Below are positions 5,698 through 11,742 of a DNA stretch of 11,742 nt, piece by piece. Position 1 is the first letter of the stretch; each line of letters begins with the position of its first letter. The position numbers were made by a program, and so were the translations under genes. Where the stretch lies: positions 1 to 11,742 of the forward strand of contig CAJUFK010000103.1 in the NCBI GenBank assembly GCA_910585535.1, given 5' to 3'. Under the pieces are notes generated by a model. The model saw only the letters and a program-made list of their open reading frames with translations, had not been told where the DNA came from and did no database searches. Source of the stretch: an uncultured Angelakisella sp. GTDB lineage: Bacteria; Bacillota; Clostridia; Oscillospirales; Ruminococcaceae.

Positions 5698-5724
5698 GCG
5701 GGGGATCCCGCCACAGTTTTGTTT
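5698..5724 (+). terminator. weak hairpin after csrA, possible attenuator
   Basis: GCGGG (5698-5702) pairs with CCCGC (5707-5711) around a GGAT loop, followed by CACAG and a broken T-run (TTTTGTTTT). The stem is short and offset from the T-run, so partial termination at most is expected between csrA and flagellin. Confidence 0.35.
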
Positions 5725-5728
5725 TCAG

Positions 5729-5764
5729 CCCTGCCCAAAGCAGTGCGCGCAGCGGCGGGCAGGG
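5729..5764 (+). other. inverted repeat in csrA-flagellin intergenic region
   Basis: CCCTGCCC (5729-5736) and GGGCAGGG (5757-5764) form a perfect 8-bp stem with a 20-nt GC-rich loop. It is followed by an A-rich rather than T-rich stretch, so it is not a plus-strand terminator. It may stabilise the flagellin mRNA 5' end after processing (inference). I found no convincing sigma-28 or sigma-70 promoter in this interval. Confidence 0.4.
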
Positions 5765-5787
5765 ATTGAAAAAAATATTATTTTGAA

Positions 5788-5848
5788 CAGCCGGGCGCTC
5801 GAAAGGGCCAGAATTGGACGCTGGAACTGGGCGCCGGCTGGATGGAGG
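5788..5848 (+). promoter_or_regulatory. flagellin leader hairpin and CsrA-type site on the SD
   Basis: CAGCCGGGCGC (5788-5798) pairs with GCGCCGGCTG (5831-5840) with one bulged G. It is followed at once by ATGGAGG (5842-5848), which contains both the Shine-Dalgarno (GGAGG, 7 nt before the ATG) and a CsrA ANGGA motif. Further GGA motifs lie in the loop (5815-5825). This matches the established Bacillus hag arrangement, where CsrA occludes the SD. Confidence 0.55.
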
Positions 5849-5855
5849 TATTACA

Positions 5856-7970
5856 ATGGGAATGGTCGTAAGAACTAACACAATGGCGCTCAACGCTTAC
5901 CGTCAGTTGGGCATGAACAACTCTGCTGTCGCGAAGTCCCTGGAGAAGCTGTCCTCCGGTTTCCGGATCAACCGGGCCGGTGACGACGCCGCTGGCCTGG
6001 CCATCAGCGAAAAGATGAAGGCCCAGATCACCGGCCTGGAGACCGCCAGCGCCAACGCCCAGGACGGCATCAGCCTGATCCAGACCGCTGAGGGGAACCT
6101 GAGCGAGGTCCACGATATGCTCAACCGTATGGTGGAACTGGCCAGCAAGTCCGCCAACGGCACCTACACCACCACCGAGCGGAAGGCTCTCCAGGACGAG
6201 ATGGACCAGCTGCTGGACGAAATCGACCGGATCAGCCAGTCCGCCAACTTCAACGGCACCAAGCTGCTGGACGGCACGATAGGGTTGAACCAGAGCGCTT
6301 TCAAGGTTGGGGCCATCGTTGATGGTTCCACCGGAGACAAGATCACCCTGGCGGGTCTTCCCACCACCACAGCCGGCATTGCCGCTGGCGGCCCTGCGCA
6401 TCTCAACACCCCTGGCAGTACCCCGCAGCAGGGCGGCGCTTTCACCCTTGACCTGGCGGACTATGAGCTGGATCTGACCGGGGCCACAGCGGACGATGTT
6501 GAAGTCACTTTTGGTATCCAGGGCAAACAAATGGTACTCCATATTGACGGCTCCCAGGCTGACAATCAGAGGGTTTGGACAGGTGAGGATATTGTAGACG
6601 CGCTTTACGCCGCCGGCCCCGCTGGTACCGGTCATGGTATCTGGGTCACTGATGCAAACAAGCCGGGCGGCGCCGCCAACACCGAGGTTTACGCCGCTAT
6701 CAACAAAGCGTTCTACAAGGTGACAAAGGATGGCACGAAGCTGACCTTCACCTATGCAGGCGATACTGCTAACGGCAATAATGCCACAGAGAATGACGCA
6801 ATCACCGCTGATATGCTGGCCGCCGACGACAAGGCCGACAAGACCGTCACTGTTACCGCAACAGGGACCGGTGTAAAAGGGTCTGGCAGCTCCTACCATG
6901 GCGTTTTGGACATTACGGAGATGAAGATGGCCGTGGATGGTGAGCGTGCCGGTATCACCTTCGACATGGCCGCCAACCCTGACCTGTTCACCAATGGCTC
7001 CCAGCTGACCATCGATGGGAAAACCTTCACCTTCAAGACCGACGCCAACAGCAATGTCACCGGCGAAAACGTCATCGACCTGACCGATGTGAAGGGCACT
7101 GGTGGCGCCGCGCTGACTACTGAGGAGTACGCCAAGGCCGCCGCCAGGAAGCTGTCCAACTACAACACTGACCACTTCGTCATCAGTGATGGCGGCAATG
7201 GCAAGCTCAAGGTGGACCAGAGCGTTGAGGACTACGACGGCGGCAAGAATGCACCCTACACCACTTTGGAGTCCCTTACCGGTCTGTTCTCTGCCAAGAA
7301 GGCTGACGTCGCCCCTGGGGTTAAGCTGACTGTCACCGACAAGTCCATCATCAACGGCGACGCCATCACCGTTGGCGACAAGACCTACAAGTTTGTGGAC
7401 ACCAAGTCCGCCAAGCCCGCCTCTGGCGTTACCGAGGTTCTGAAGTCTGACGGCGCTGCTGGTCTGAAGAAGGCCCTGGAGGCCGACGGCTTCACCGTGG
7501 ACGGTGAGGACACCCTGACCATCTCCAAATACGGCGACACCAAGGCTCCCTTCATCATCGGCGGCGGTCTGACCCTCCAGATCGGCGACACCGCTGACAG
7601 CTTCAACAAGATGAACGTGGCCGTGGCCGACATGAGCGCCAAGGGTCTGGGCCTGGATGACCTCAAGAACACCGGCATTATGACCGAAAACAGCGCCAGT
7701 GCCGCCATCGACACCATCAAAAACGCTATCAACACCGTGTCCTCCACCCGGGCCGGGATGGGTGCCCTCCAGAACCGTCTGGAGCACACCATCAACAACC
7801 TGGACGTTGCGGTTGAGAACCTGAGCGCGGCCAACAGCCGTATCCGTGACACCGATATGGCCAAGGAAATGATGAACTACACCAAGATGAACGTGCTGGT
7901 TCAGTCCGCCCAGGCCATGCTGGCCCAGGCCAACCAGCAGCCCCAGAGCGTCCTCCAGCTCCTCCAGTAA
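5856..7970 (+). CDS. hag: flagellin
   Basis: The product is 704 aa from the ATG at 5856, with GGAGG 7 nt upstream. The N-terminal D0/D1 region (about residues 1-140) has the canonical flagellin pattern: NTMALNAYRQLGMN, LEKLSSGFRINRAGDDAAGLAIS, NAQDGISLIQTAEGNL. The C-terminal D1/D0 (about 610-704) has RAGMGALQNRLEHTINNL, AANSRIRDTDMA and a QANQQPQSVLQLLQ end. Between them lie about 470 variable residues (D2/D3), making it much larger than the roughly 270-aa Bacillus Hag. It is exported through the flagellar type III apparatus and polymerises into the filament. Its codon use is strongly biased, as for a highly expressed gene, but less so at about 6280-6900. The TLR5-contact segment reads LNRMVELASKSAN. 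It lies downstream of csrA and is likely co-transcribed. Confidence 0.96.
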   Translation: MGMVVRTNTMALNAYRQLGMNNSAVAKSLEKLSSGFRINRAGDDAAGLAISEKMKAQITGLETASANAQDGISLIQTAEGNLSEVHDMLNRMVELASKSANGTYTTTERKALQDEMDQLLDEIDRISQSANFNGTKLLDGTIGLNQSAFKVGAIVDGSTGDKITLAGLPTTTAGIAAGGPAHLNTPGSTPQQGGAFTLDLADYELDLTGATADDVEVTFGIQGKQMVLHIDGSQADNQRVWTGEDIVDALYAAGPAGTGHGIWVTDANKPGGAANTEVYAAINKAFYKVTKDGTKLTFTYAGDTANGNNATENDAITADMLAADDKADKTVTVTATGTGVKGSGSSYHGVLDITEMKMAVDGERAGITFDMAANPDLFTNGSQLTIDGKTFTFKTDANSNVTGENVIDLTDVKGTGGAALTTEEYAKAAARKLSNYNTDHFVISDGGNGKLKVDQSVEDYDGGKNAPYTTLESLTGLFSAKKADVAPGVKLTVTDKSIINGDAITVGDKTYKFVDTKSAKPASGVTEVLKSDGAAGLKKALEADGFTVDGEDTLTISKYGDTKAPFIIGGGLTLQIGDTADSFNKMNVAVADMSAKGLGLDDLKNTGIMTENSASAAIDTIKNAINTVSSTRAGMGALQNRLEHTINNLDVAVENLSAANSRIRDTDMAKEMMNYTKMNVLVQSAQAMLAQANQQPQSVLQLLQ

Positions 7971-8175
7971 GCGGCCAAGCGGCCGCTGGCACTCCCTACC
8001 CGGCGCTCCGCGCCTAACGGTTGTGCGCTGGCTTAGGTTGTGCCTGGAGTCAAAAGCAGCAGAGGGCGAAAAGTAGTAACACCCCTTGCCAGGGCGGGTT
8101 AGCACCCGCTGGCACGCCCTACCCGCCGCTCCGCGGCTTGACGCGGCGGGGTCCGGTGGGTACTGCCTGGAGTCG
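7971..8175 (+). repeat. GC-rich modular intergenic repeat, copy B
   Basis: It begins directly after the flagellin stop with the palindrome GCGGCCAAGCGGCCGC (7971-7986). A 53-bp module (7999-8051) recurs inverted at 8460-8512 with one mismatch. GCGGGTTAGCACCCGC (8094-8109) is itself a dyad and recurs in copy C. The modules at 8117-8143 and 8164-8175 recur inverted in copy A. It has no coding potential of its own. Confidence 0.8.
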
Positions 8176-8242
8176 GAACGAGGTTTTGTCCTGGTTTGGA
8201 TTCATCCGTTCTTACAAAAAACGGCCCCCCAAGGGGCACAAA
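8176..8242. other. intergenic, nothing recognised
   Basis: A short stretch between repeat copy B and the terminator. It contains CCCCCCAAGGGG, a small palindrome at 8225-8236, and no gene or promoter that I recognise. Confidence 0.3.
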
Positions 8243-8281
8243 AGAGAGGCCCTGCCGAAAAGCGGGGTCTCTCTTTCTGTC
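8243..8281 (+). terminator. intrinsic terminator downstream of flagellin
   Basis: AGAGAGGCCCTGC (8243-8255) pairs with GCGGGGTCTCTCT (8262-8274) over 13 bp including two G-U pairs, with loop CGAAAA, followed by TTCTGTC. The G-U pairs form only in the plus-strand RNA, so it serves plus-strand transcription. It lies 272 nt after the flagellin stop, beyond repeat copy B, suggesting the repeat was inserted between gene and terminator. Confidence 0.75.
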
Positions 8282-8342
8282 ACGAAAACCACTTGTTGAG
8301 CAGGTGGACCAAAAGAAAGCTAATGCCGATGATGCAGATAAA

Positions 8343-8383
8343 AGGACTCCTTTTGTTTTAGAATCAGAAATGTGGTCTGGCAA
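8343..8383 (-). repeat. 41-nt dispersed repeat, copy 2
   Basis: The partner of 4437-4477 in the same orientation. On the minus strand it reads LPDHISDSKTKGVLLS. A short continuation follows a good SD-like AAAGGAGT and could encode a hydrophobic peptide (CIIGISFLLVHLLNKWF) but lacks an ATG. No gene is called. Confidence 0.5.
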
Positions 8384-8399
8384 GGACAACCCGAAAATT

Positions 8400-8590
8400 T
8401 CCCTGTCTCAATTGCCGCCCGGCAAAGGGCGTTGCCACCTTTCGCCTTATACAGCTTCCGACTCCAGGCACAACCTAAGCCAGCGCACAACCCTTAGGCG
8501 CGGAGCGCCGGGGAGGGTGCGCCTGCGGGTGCTAACCCGCCGCGGAGCGCCGGGGAGGGTGTGCGGGCGGCCGCTTGGCCGCAGGGGTTG
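8400..8590 (-). repeat. GC-rich modular intergenic repeat, copy C
   Basis: Copy C is inverted relative to copy B. 8460-8512 is the reverse complement of 7999-8051 (52 of 53 identical), the dyad around 8525-8541 matches 8094-8109, and 8567-8582 contains the palindrome seen at 7971-7986. The module GGAGCGCCGGGGAGGGTG occurs twice within it (8502-8519 and 8543-8560). It ends exactly at the blaI promoter -35. Copies B and C form inverted arms around a segment of about 400 bp. Confidence 0.8.
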
Positions 8591-8616
8591 ACAAATCGTT
8601 TTACGTGGTGTAGAAT
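8588..8616 (+). promoter_or_regulatory. sigma-70 promoter with operator-like dyad for blaI
   Basis: TTGACA (8588-8593), a 17-bp spacer and TAGAAT (8611-8616) form a near-consensus promoter 51 nt before the blaI ATG. The spacer and -10 contain TACgtggtGTA (8602-8612), an imperfect dyad recalling the TACA-TGTA operator of BlaI/MecI repressors. Its position would block RNA polymerase, consistent with autorepression (inference). Confidence 0.75.
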
Positions 8617-8666
8617 ATAGGGCATGGCATTTAAGCCGCGAAGCGCAAAAAAGGAGACAGGTTAAA

Positions 8667-9050
8667 ATGAAAATATCGGATTCTGAAATGAAGATCATGG
8701 ACCTTATCTGGCAGGCGGGAAGACCGGTGACAACAGCTTGGATCACCCAGCGCCTAGGGGATGGCATCGAGTGGAAGGCAACCACCATCCTGACCTTTTT
8801 GGCACGGCTGGAGGAAAAAGGCTGCATTACGGTTAAAAAACAAGGGCGGCAAAATCTCTATGAGGCTGCCGTCAGCCGGGAAAGCTACCAGCGGGAAGAA
8901 ACCCGCTGCTTTGTGGAACAGATCCATGGCGGATCCTACCGAAGCCTCTTCGCCGCCCTCTGTTCCCCCGGGGAACTGGAGGCCGAGGAGATCGAGGAAC
9001 TTCGCCGGTGGTTTGAAGGGGGCGACGGAGCGGAAGGAGGCCAGCCATGA
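8667..9050 (+). CDS. blaI: BlaI/MecI-family transcriptional repressor
   Basis: The product is 127 aa from the ATG at 8667, with AGGAGA about 9 nt upstream. The N-terminal winged helix (residues 1-75) shows the family pattern: ISDSEMKIMDLIW, then WITQRLGDGIEWKATTILTFLARLEEKGCI, with the LxRLxxKG recognition-helix/wing motif. The remainder is the helical dimerisation region where BlaI/MecI proteins are cleaved on induction; I cannot identify the scissile bond. It probably represses its own operon through the dyad in its promoter. It overlaps the next gene by ATGA, so the repressor and its membrane protease partner are translationally coupled. No beta-lactamase gene lies in the window, so the regulated stress is not necessarily beta-lactam. 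Confidence 0.92.
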   Translation: MKISDSEMKIMDLIWQAGRPVTTAWITQRLGDGIEWKATTILTFLARLEEKGCITVKKQGRQNLYEAAVSRESYQREETRCFVEQIHGGSYRSLFAALCSPGELEAEEIEELRRWFEGGDGAEGGQP

Positions 9051-10768
9051 TGGCCCTTTTGGAGGCTGTTTTCCGCCTGGTTGTTGCCCTTTCCTTTGCG
9101 GGAAGCTTTGGCGTTCTCTTGGTCCTGGGGGGAAAGGCTACACTGAAGGACCGCCTCTCCCCTGGCTGGAGCTACGGCTTGTGGGCCCTCCCCCTGACCC
9201 TTTTCCTGGTCCCCTTCGCCCTTCCGGTCCGGGAGGCTGCGGCCTTTTCCGGGGCAGGCGGAGAGTCCTCCTTGGGGACGCTCCCTACAGGCGCGGCCCT
9301 TTCCATTCCTCCGTCGATTCCCGTTGAAGGACCGCTCCCCGGGCTTTGGCAAAGCCTTTGCTCCCTTTGGGAGCAGCTGCTGCCGGTTCTGGCCTGGGTA
9401 TGGCTGCTGGGGCTGCTCTTTTTGGCGGCGGTCCGGCTGGCGGATCATCATGCCTTGACCCGAAGCCTCTCCCGCTGCTCCTGTCCGCCCCAAAAGGACG
9501 GAGCGGCGGAGCGCGCTTTCCTGCGGATCACCGGAGAACTGGAGATTCCCCAGGGGAAGGTGGAGCTTCTCCTTTGCCCCGGAGTGGGAAGCCCCCTGCT
9601 GCTGGGCCTCCTTCGGCCCCGGGTGCTGCTTCCCCAGGAGGATTACCCCGAGGAGCAGCTTCTTATGATGCTCCGCCACGAACTCACCCACTACAGGAGC
9701 CGGGACCTTTGGGTCAAGGCTGTGGCCCTGGGGACGGCCTGTCTCCACTGGTTCAATCCCTTGGCCTGGCTGCTGGTCCGGGAACTGGACCGCTGCGGGG
9801 AACTGCGGTGCGACCATCGAACCACCCGGACCATGACCGCCGGGGAAAAGAAACGTTATGGCAGAATGCTTTTGGATGTGGCCCAGGGGGAACATCTGGC
9901 CGCGCCCTCCGGGGCAGTGACCCTGGCCATGGACCGAGGGGAGCTTAAACGCCGGCTGACCCTCCTGAAATCCCCCCGAAAGACTGCCCCCCTGGACCGG
10001 GCAGTCTCCTTGGCCCTTGCCCTGACGGTGGCGGTGACCGGCGTGGTCTGCTCCTCGGCGGTGAACCCCGGCCCGGTGTTCGCTGGACTTTTCCAGGAGG
10101 AGGTCCCCCCTCCGGCCCCTGCGGGAGAAAATGAGCCTCCCCTCCTTTGGGAGGGGATCCAAGAGAGCATCGCCCCCAAATCCTCTCCTTCCATCCGGAT
10201 GAAGGCGGTCCTCTCCGACCAGGTAACTGCCCCGGGATCCACCCCGGAATCGAAGCCAGAGGCTGCCCCGGAATCTGCCCCGGATCCAGGGGAGGAGGTC
10301 CAGGAGACGCCGGAATCTGCCCCGGAGCCGGAACCCGAAATCGTCCCGGAACCGGAACCGGAGATCGTCCCGGAAAGGGAGGACCTCCATTGGACCGGGG
10401 GCTTCCTCTGGCCGGTGGATGGCGGGTATGTCTCGGCGGGGTACAACAGCTACTACGGCCACAGCGGCATGGACATCGCCGCCGACCCGGGGACCAACAT
10501 CTTTGCCGCCGCCGATGGTGAAGTGGTCTACGCCAGCAATACCTCCATCTGGCCCTACGGGAAAAGCGTCCTCATCGACCACGGGGACGGGATGACCACC
10601 CGGTATGCCCACTGCAAGCAGGTATTGGTTTCGGTGGGGGACCGGGTGGATCAGGGGCAGGTCATCGCCCTGGTGGGCCGCACCGGCAACGCCACCGGCA
10701 ACCACTGCCACTTTGAGGTAATCCAGGACGGAGAGCATCAAAACCCGGCGGAGTACATCGCCGGCTAG
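9047..10768 (+). CDS. BlaR1-like M56 membrane metallopeptidase fused to M23 (LytM) domain
   Basis: The product is 573 aa. Hydrophobic segments lie near residues 5-30, 45-65 and 105-135, with a fourth near 320-340. Between the third and fourth is the cytoplasmic M56 protease core: HELTH at 211-215, HWFNPLAWLLVRELDRCGELRCD after it, supplying the third zinc ligand. After the last membrane segment comes a Pro/Glu-rich linker (about 395-445, with tandem PEPEPEIV repeats), then an M23 domain with HSGMD (H472, D476), YAH (H522) and HCH (H553, H555): all zinc and catalytic positions intact. In classical BlaR1 this outer position holds a penicillin-binding sensor, which is absent here. I infer a sensor that binds or cuts peptidoglycan and signals by cleaving BlaI. 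An adjacent ATG at 9050 is an alternative start. Confidence 0.9.
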   Translation: MMALLEAVFRLVVALSFAGSFGVLLVLGGKATLKDRLSPGWSYGLWALPLTLFLVPFALPVREAAAFSGAGGESSLGTLPTGAALSIPPSIPVEGPLPGLWQSLCSLWEQLLPVLAWVWLLGLLFLAAVRLADHHALTRSLSRCSCPPQKDGAAERAFLRITGELEIPQGKVELLLCPGVGSPLLLGLLRPRVLLPQEDYPEEQLLMMLRHELTHYRSRDLWVKAVALGTACLHWFNPLAWLLVRELDRCGELRCDHRTTRTMTAGEKKRYGRMLLDVAQGEHLAAPSGAVTLAMDRGELKRRLTLLKSPRKTAPLDRAVSLALALTVAVTGVVCSSAVNPGPVFAGLFQEEVPPPAPAGENEPPLLWEGIQESIAPKSSPSIRMKAVLSDQVTAPGSTPESKPEAAPESAPDPGEEVQETPESAPEPEPEIVPEPEPEIVPEREDLHWTGGFLWPVDGGYVSAGYNSYYGHSGMDIAADPGTNIFAAADGEVVYASNTSIWPYGKSVLIDHGDGMTTRYAHCKQVLVSVGDRVDQGQVIALVGRTGNATGNHCHFEVIQDGEHQNPAEYIAG

Positions 10769-10775
10769 GGTCTGG

Positions 10776-10836
10776 GCCCCCGGACAGAGGTCCCGTTTCC
10801 CCTTTTTCCCAGGGGGCGGGGCCTTTGCTCCGGGGC
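10776..10836 (+). other. long imperfect GC hairpin after the M56/M23 gene
   Basis: GCCCCCGGA (10776-10784) can pair with TCCGGGGC (10829-10836), with further AGG/CCT, CCC/GGG and CCCC/GGGG pairings inside. No T-run follows the stem, so it is not a standard intrinsic terminator, although it lies where one is expected. Confidence 0.3.
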
Positions 10837-10846
10837 TTCGGCCCTC

Positions 10847-10875
10847 TTGACAATCTGGGGGAAAAGTGGTATCGT
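10847..10875 (+). promoter_or_regulatory. candidate sigma-70 promoter for thrS
   Basis: A perfect TTGACA (10847-10852), a 17-bp spacer and TATCGT (10870-10875, 4 of 6). Transcription would begin near 10882 and produce a T-box leader of about 300 nt. The weak -10 leaves room for a start further upstream, which would give a longer stem I. Confidence 0.5.
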
Positions 10876-10877
10876 TA

Positions 10878-11145
10878 GGGCGTTGAATACGTTGACGGGG
10901 GACGCCCCGCTGATCTTTGCGGCCTTTCCAGAGAGCCGGGCAGACGCTGAAAGCCCGGCAGGGCTATCCAGCGGCGGACACCACCCCCAGAGTGCGGTGC
11001 AGGGAGCCTGTCCTCCTGAACACCGCCGCATGGAACGCGTTATCCTCCAAGGAATGAGAGGCGCTCCCAGGGGGGCGCAATTCAGGTGGAACCGTGGAGC
11101 GAAAGGCTTCACCCTGTAAAACAATACGGGGTGAGGGCTTTTTTC
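10878..11145 (+). ncRNA. T-box leader of thrS
   Basis: CCAGAGAGCC (10928-10937) with a following GCCGGGC..GCTGAAA..GCCCGGC hairpin (10934-10959) is the conserved post-stem-I region of T-box leaders. GGAATGAGAGGCGC (11051-11064), a GCGC hairpin and CAGGTGGAACCG (11083-11094) form the T-box proper, where uncharged tRNA NCCA pairs with TGGA. CAGG (11083-11086) can pair with CCTG (11112-11115) as antiterminator; that same segment is the 5' arm of the terminator, giving mutually exclusive folds. Uncharged tRNA-Thr should allow read-through. The part before AGAGAG is short for stem I, and the specifier is not certain; ACG at 10890-10892 in the loop of the GGGCGT/ACGCCC hairpin is one candidate. Confidence 0.85.
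11104..11145 (+). terminator. T-box-controlled terminator before thrS
   Basis: TTCACCCTGT (11108-11117) pairs with ACGGGGTGAG (11126-11135, with G-U pairs), extended by AGGC/GGCT with one mismatch, followed by TTTTTT. Its 5' arm overlaps the antiterminator partner CCCTG. It ends 36 nt before the thrS ATG. Confidence 0.82.
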
Positions 11146-11180
11146 TTTGCCCTTGCCCAATACAAGAGGAGGAAAGAACC

Positions 11181-11742
11181 ATGAAGATTACTTTGAAGGA
11201 CGGCTCGGTAGTGGAGTACCAGAGCCCAATCACCGCCGCCGAAGCCGCCAAGAACCTGAGTATGGGCCTGTACCGGGCCGCCTGCGCCGCCCGGGTGGAC
11301 GGCAAGGTCGTGGACCTGCGTACCGTTCTGGACCACGACTGCGCCCTGGAGATCCTCACCTTTGCCGACGAGGAGGGCCAGCGGGCCTTTAACCACACCG
11401 CCTCCCACATCCTGGCCCAGGCGGTGACCCACCTTTACCCCCAGGCCAAGTTTGCCATCGGCCCCGCCATCGACAATGGCTTTTACTACGACTTCGACCT
11501 CCCCGCCCCCTTTACCATGGAGGACCTGGAGAAGCTGGAGAAGGAGATGGCCGCTATTGTCAAGGCGGATCTCCCCCTGGAAAAGTTCGAGCTGGAGGTC
11601 TCTGAGGCCCTGGAGCTGATGAAGGACGAGCCCTACAAGGTGGAACTCATCGAAGAACATTCCGGCAAGGGGGAGAAGATCAGCTTCTACCGCCAGGGGG
11701 ATTTCACCGACCTCTGCGCCGGCCCCCACCTGATGTCCACCG
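11181..11742 (+). CDS. thrS: threonyl-tRNA synthetase, N-terminal part (cut by window end)
   Basis: The first 187 codons are present; the gene continues past the window. The start ATG at 11181 follows GAGGAGGAAAG. Residues 1-61 form the TGS domain (MKITLKDGSVVEYQSPITAAEA..). The following editing domain has HTASH (H72, H76) and DLCAGPH (C179, H183), the four metal-type ligands that correspond to H73, H77, C182 and H186 of the E. coli enzyme and clear mischarged Ser-tRNA-Thr. The catalytic core is not in the window. The enzyme charges tRNA-Thr in the cytoplasm, and the T-box leader immediately upstream links its expression to threonine supply. Confidence 0.96.
   Translation, partial: MKITLKDGSVVEYQSPITAAEAAKNLSMGLYRAACAARVDGKVVDLRTVLDHDCALEILTFADEEGQRAFNHTASHILAQAVTHLYPQAKFAIGPAIDNGFYYDFDLPAPFTMEDLEKLEKEMAAIVKADLPLEKFELEVSEALELMKDEPYKVELIEEHSGKGEKISFYRQGDFTDLCAGPHLMST

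Noticed and set aside
5778..8105. 775-codon open frame antisense to flagellin
   Set aside because: It mirrors the flagellin codon bias (GC-rich third positions), has no SD or family resemblance, and runs through the repeat B sequence and into the csrA-flagellin intergenic region.
8099..8389. 96-codon minus-strand ORF containing LPDHISDSKTKGVLLS
   Set aside because: It starts at a TTG without SD and continues into the terminator and GC-rich repeat B; only the first 16 residues show any sign of coding conservation, reported separately.
8936..10741. 601-codon open frame antisense to blaI and the M56/M23 gene
   Set aside because: It is a shadow of the GC-rich coding frame; the plus strand carries clear M56 and M23 motifs in a single uninterrupted frame.

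Overview
The window looks like chromosome of a motile, high-GC gut-type clostridium (Bacillota, Oscillospiraceae/Flavonifractor-like). Supporting this are the clostridial THF riboswitch and T-box leaders, a two-gene SufC/SufBD system, an ECF folate S-component, DegV, a csrA-flagellin pair and a BlaI/BlaR1-type pair. No rRNA, tRNA or CRISPR array was seen. The genus is inference.

Left part (1-4400, minus strand). From right to left this holds sufC and a short sufBD-type gene, overlapping by one base; a leader of about 500 nt with a THF riboswitch and an intrinsic terminator, controlling folT; then a DegV-family lipid-binding protein. A GC-rich modular repeat lies just beyond DegV.

Centre (4400-8300, plus strand). 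A Hin-like serine recombinase is followed 13 nt after its stop by a 26-bp palindrome resembling hix crossover sites. A second copy in inverted orientation lies about 137 bp further on, just before csrA. The segment between them holds a strong terminator facing csrA and, on the other strand, a sigma-28-like promoter. csrA and a 704-aa flagellin follow. My reading is an invertible switch controlling csrA-flagellin, shown here in the OFF orientation. This is the most interesting part of the window. The flagellin leader also carries a hairpin and a CsrA-type site on its Shine-Dalgarno, so the two genes may be linked post-transcriptionally as well.

Right part (7970-11742, plus strand). After the flagellin come an inverted pair of modular repeats around an intrinsic terminator, then a sigma-70 promoter with an operator-like dyad, blaI, and an unusual BlaR1 relative. 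In the latter, the M56 membrane protease is fused to an extracytoplasmic LytM/M23 peptidoglycan peptidase domain instead of a penicillin-binding sensor. The window ends in the first 187 codons of thrS, preceded by a T-box leader.
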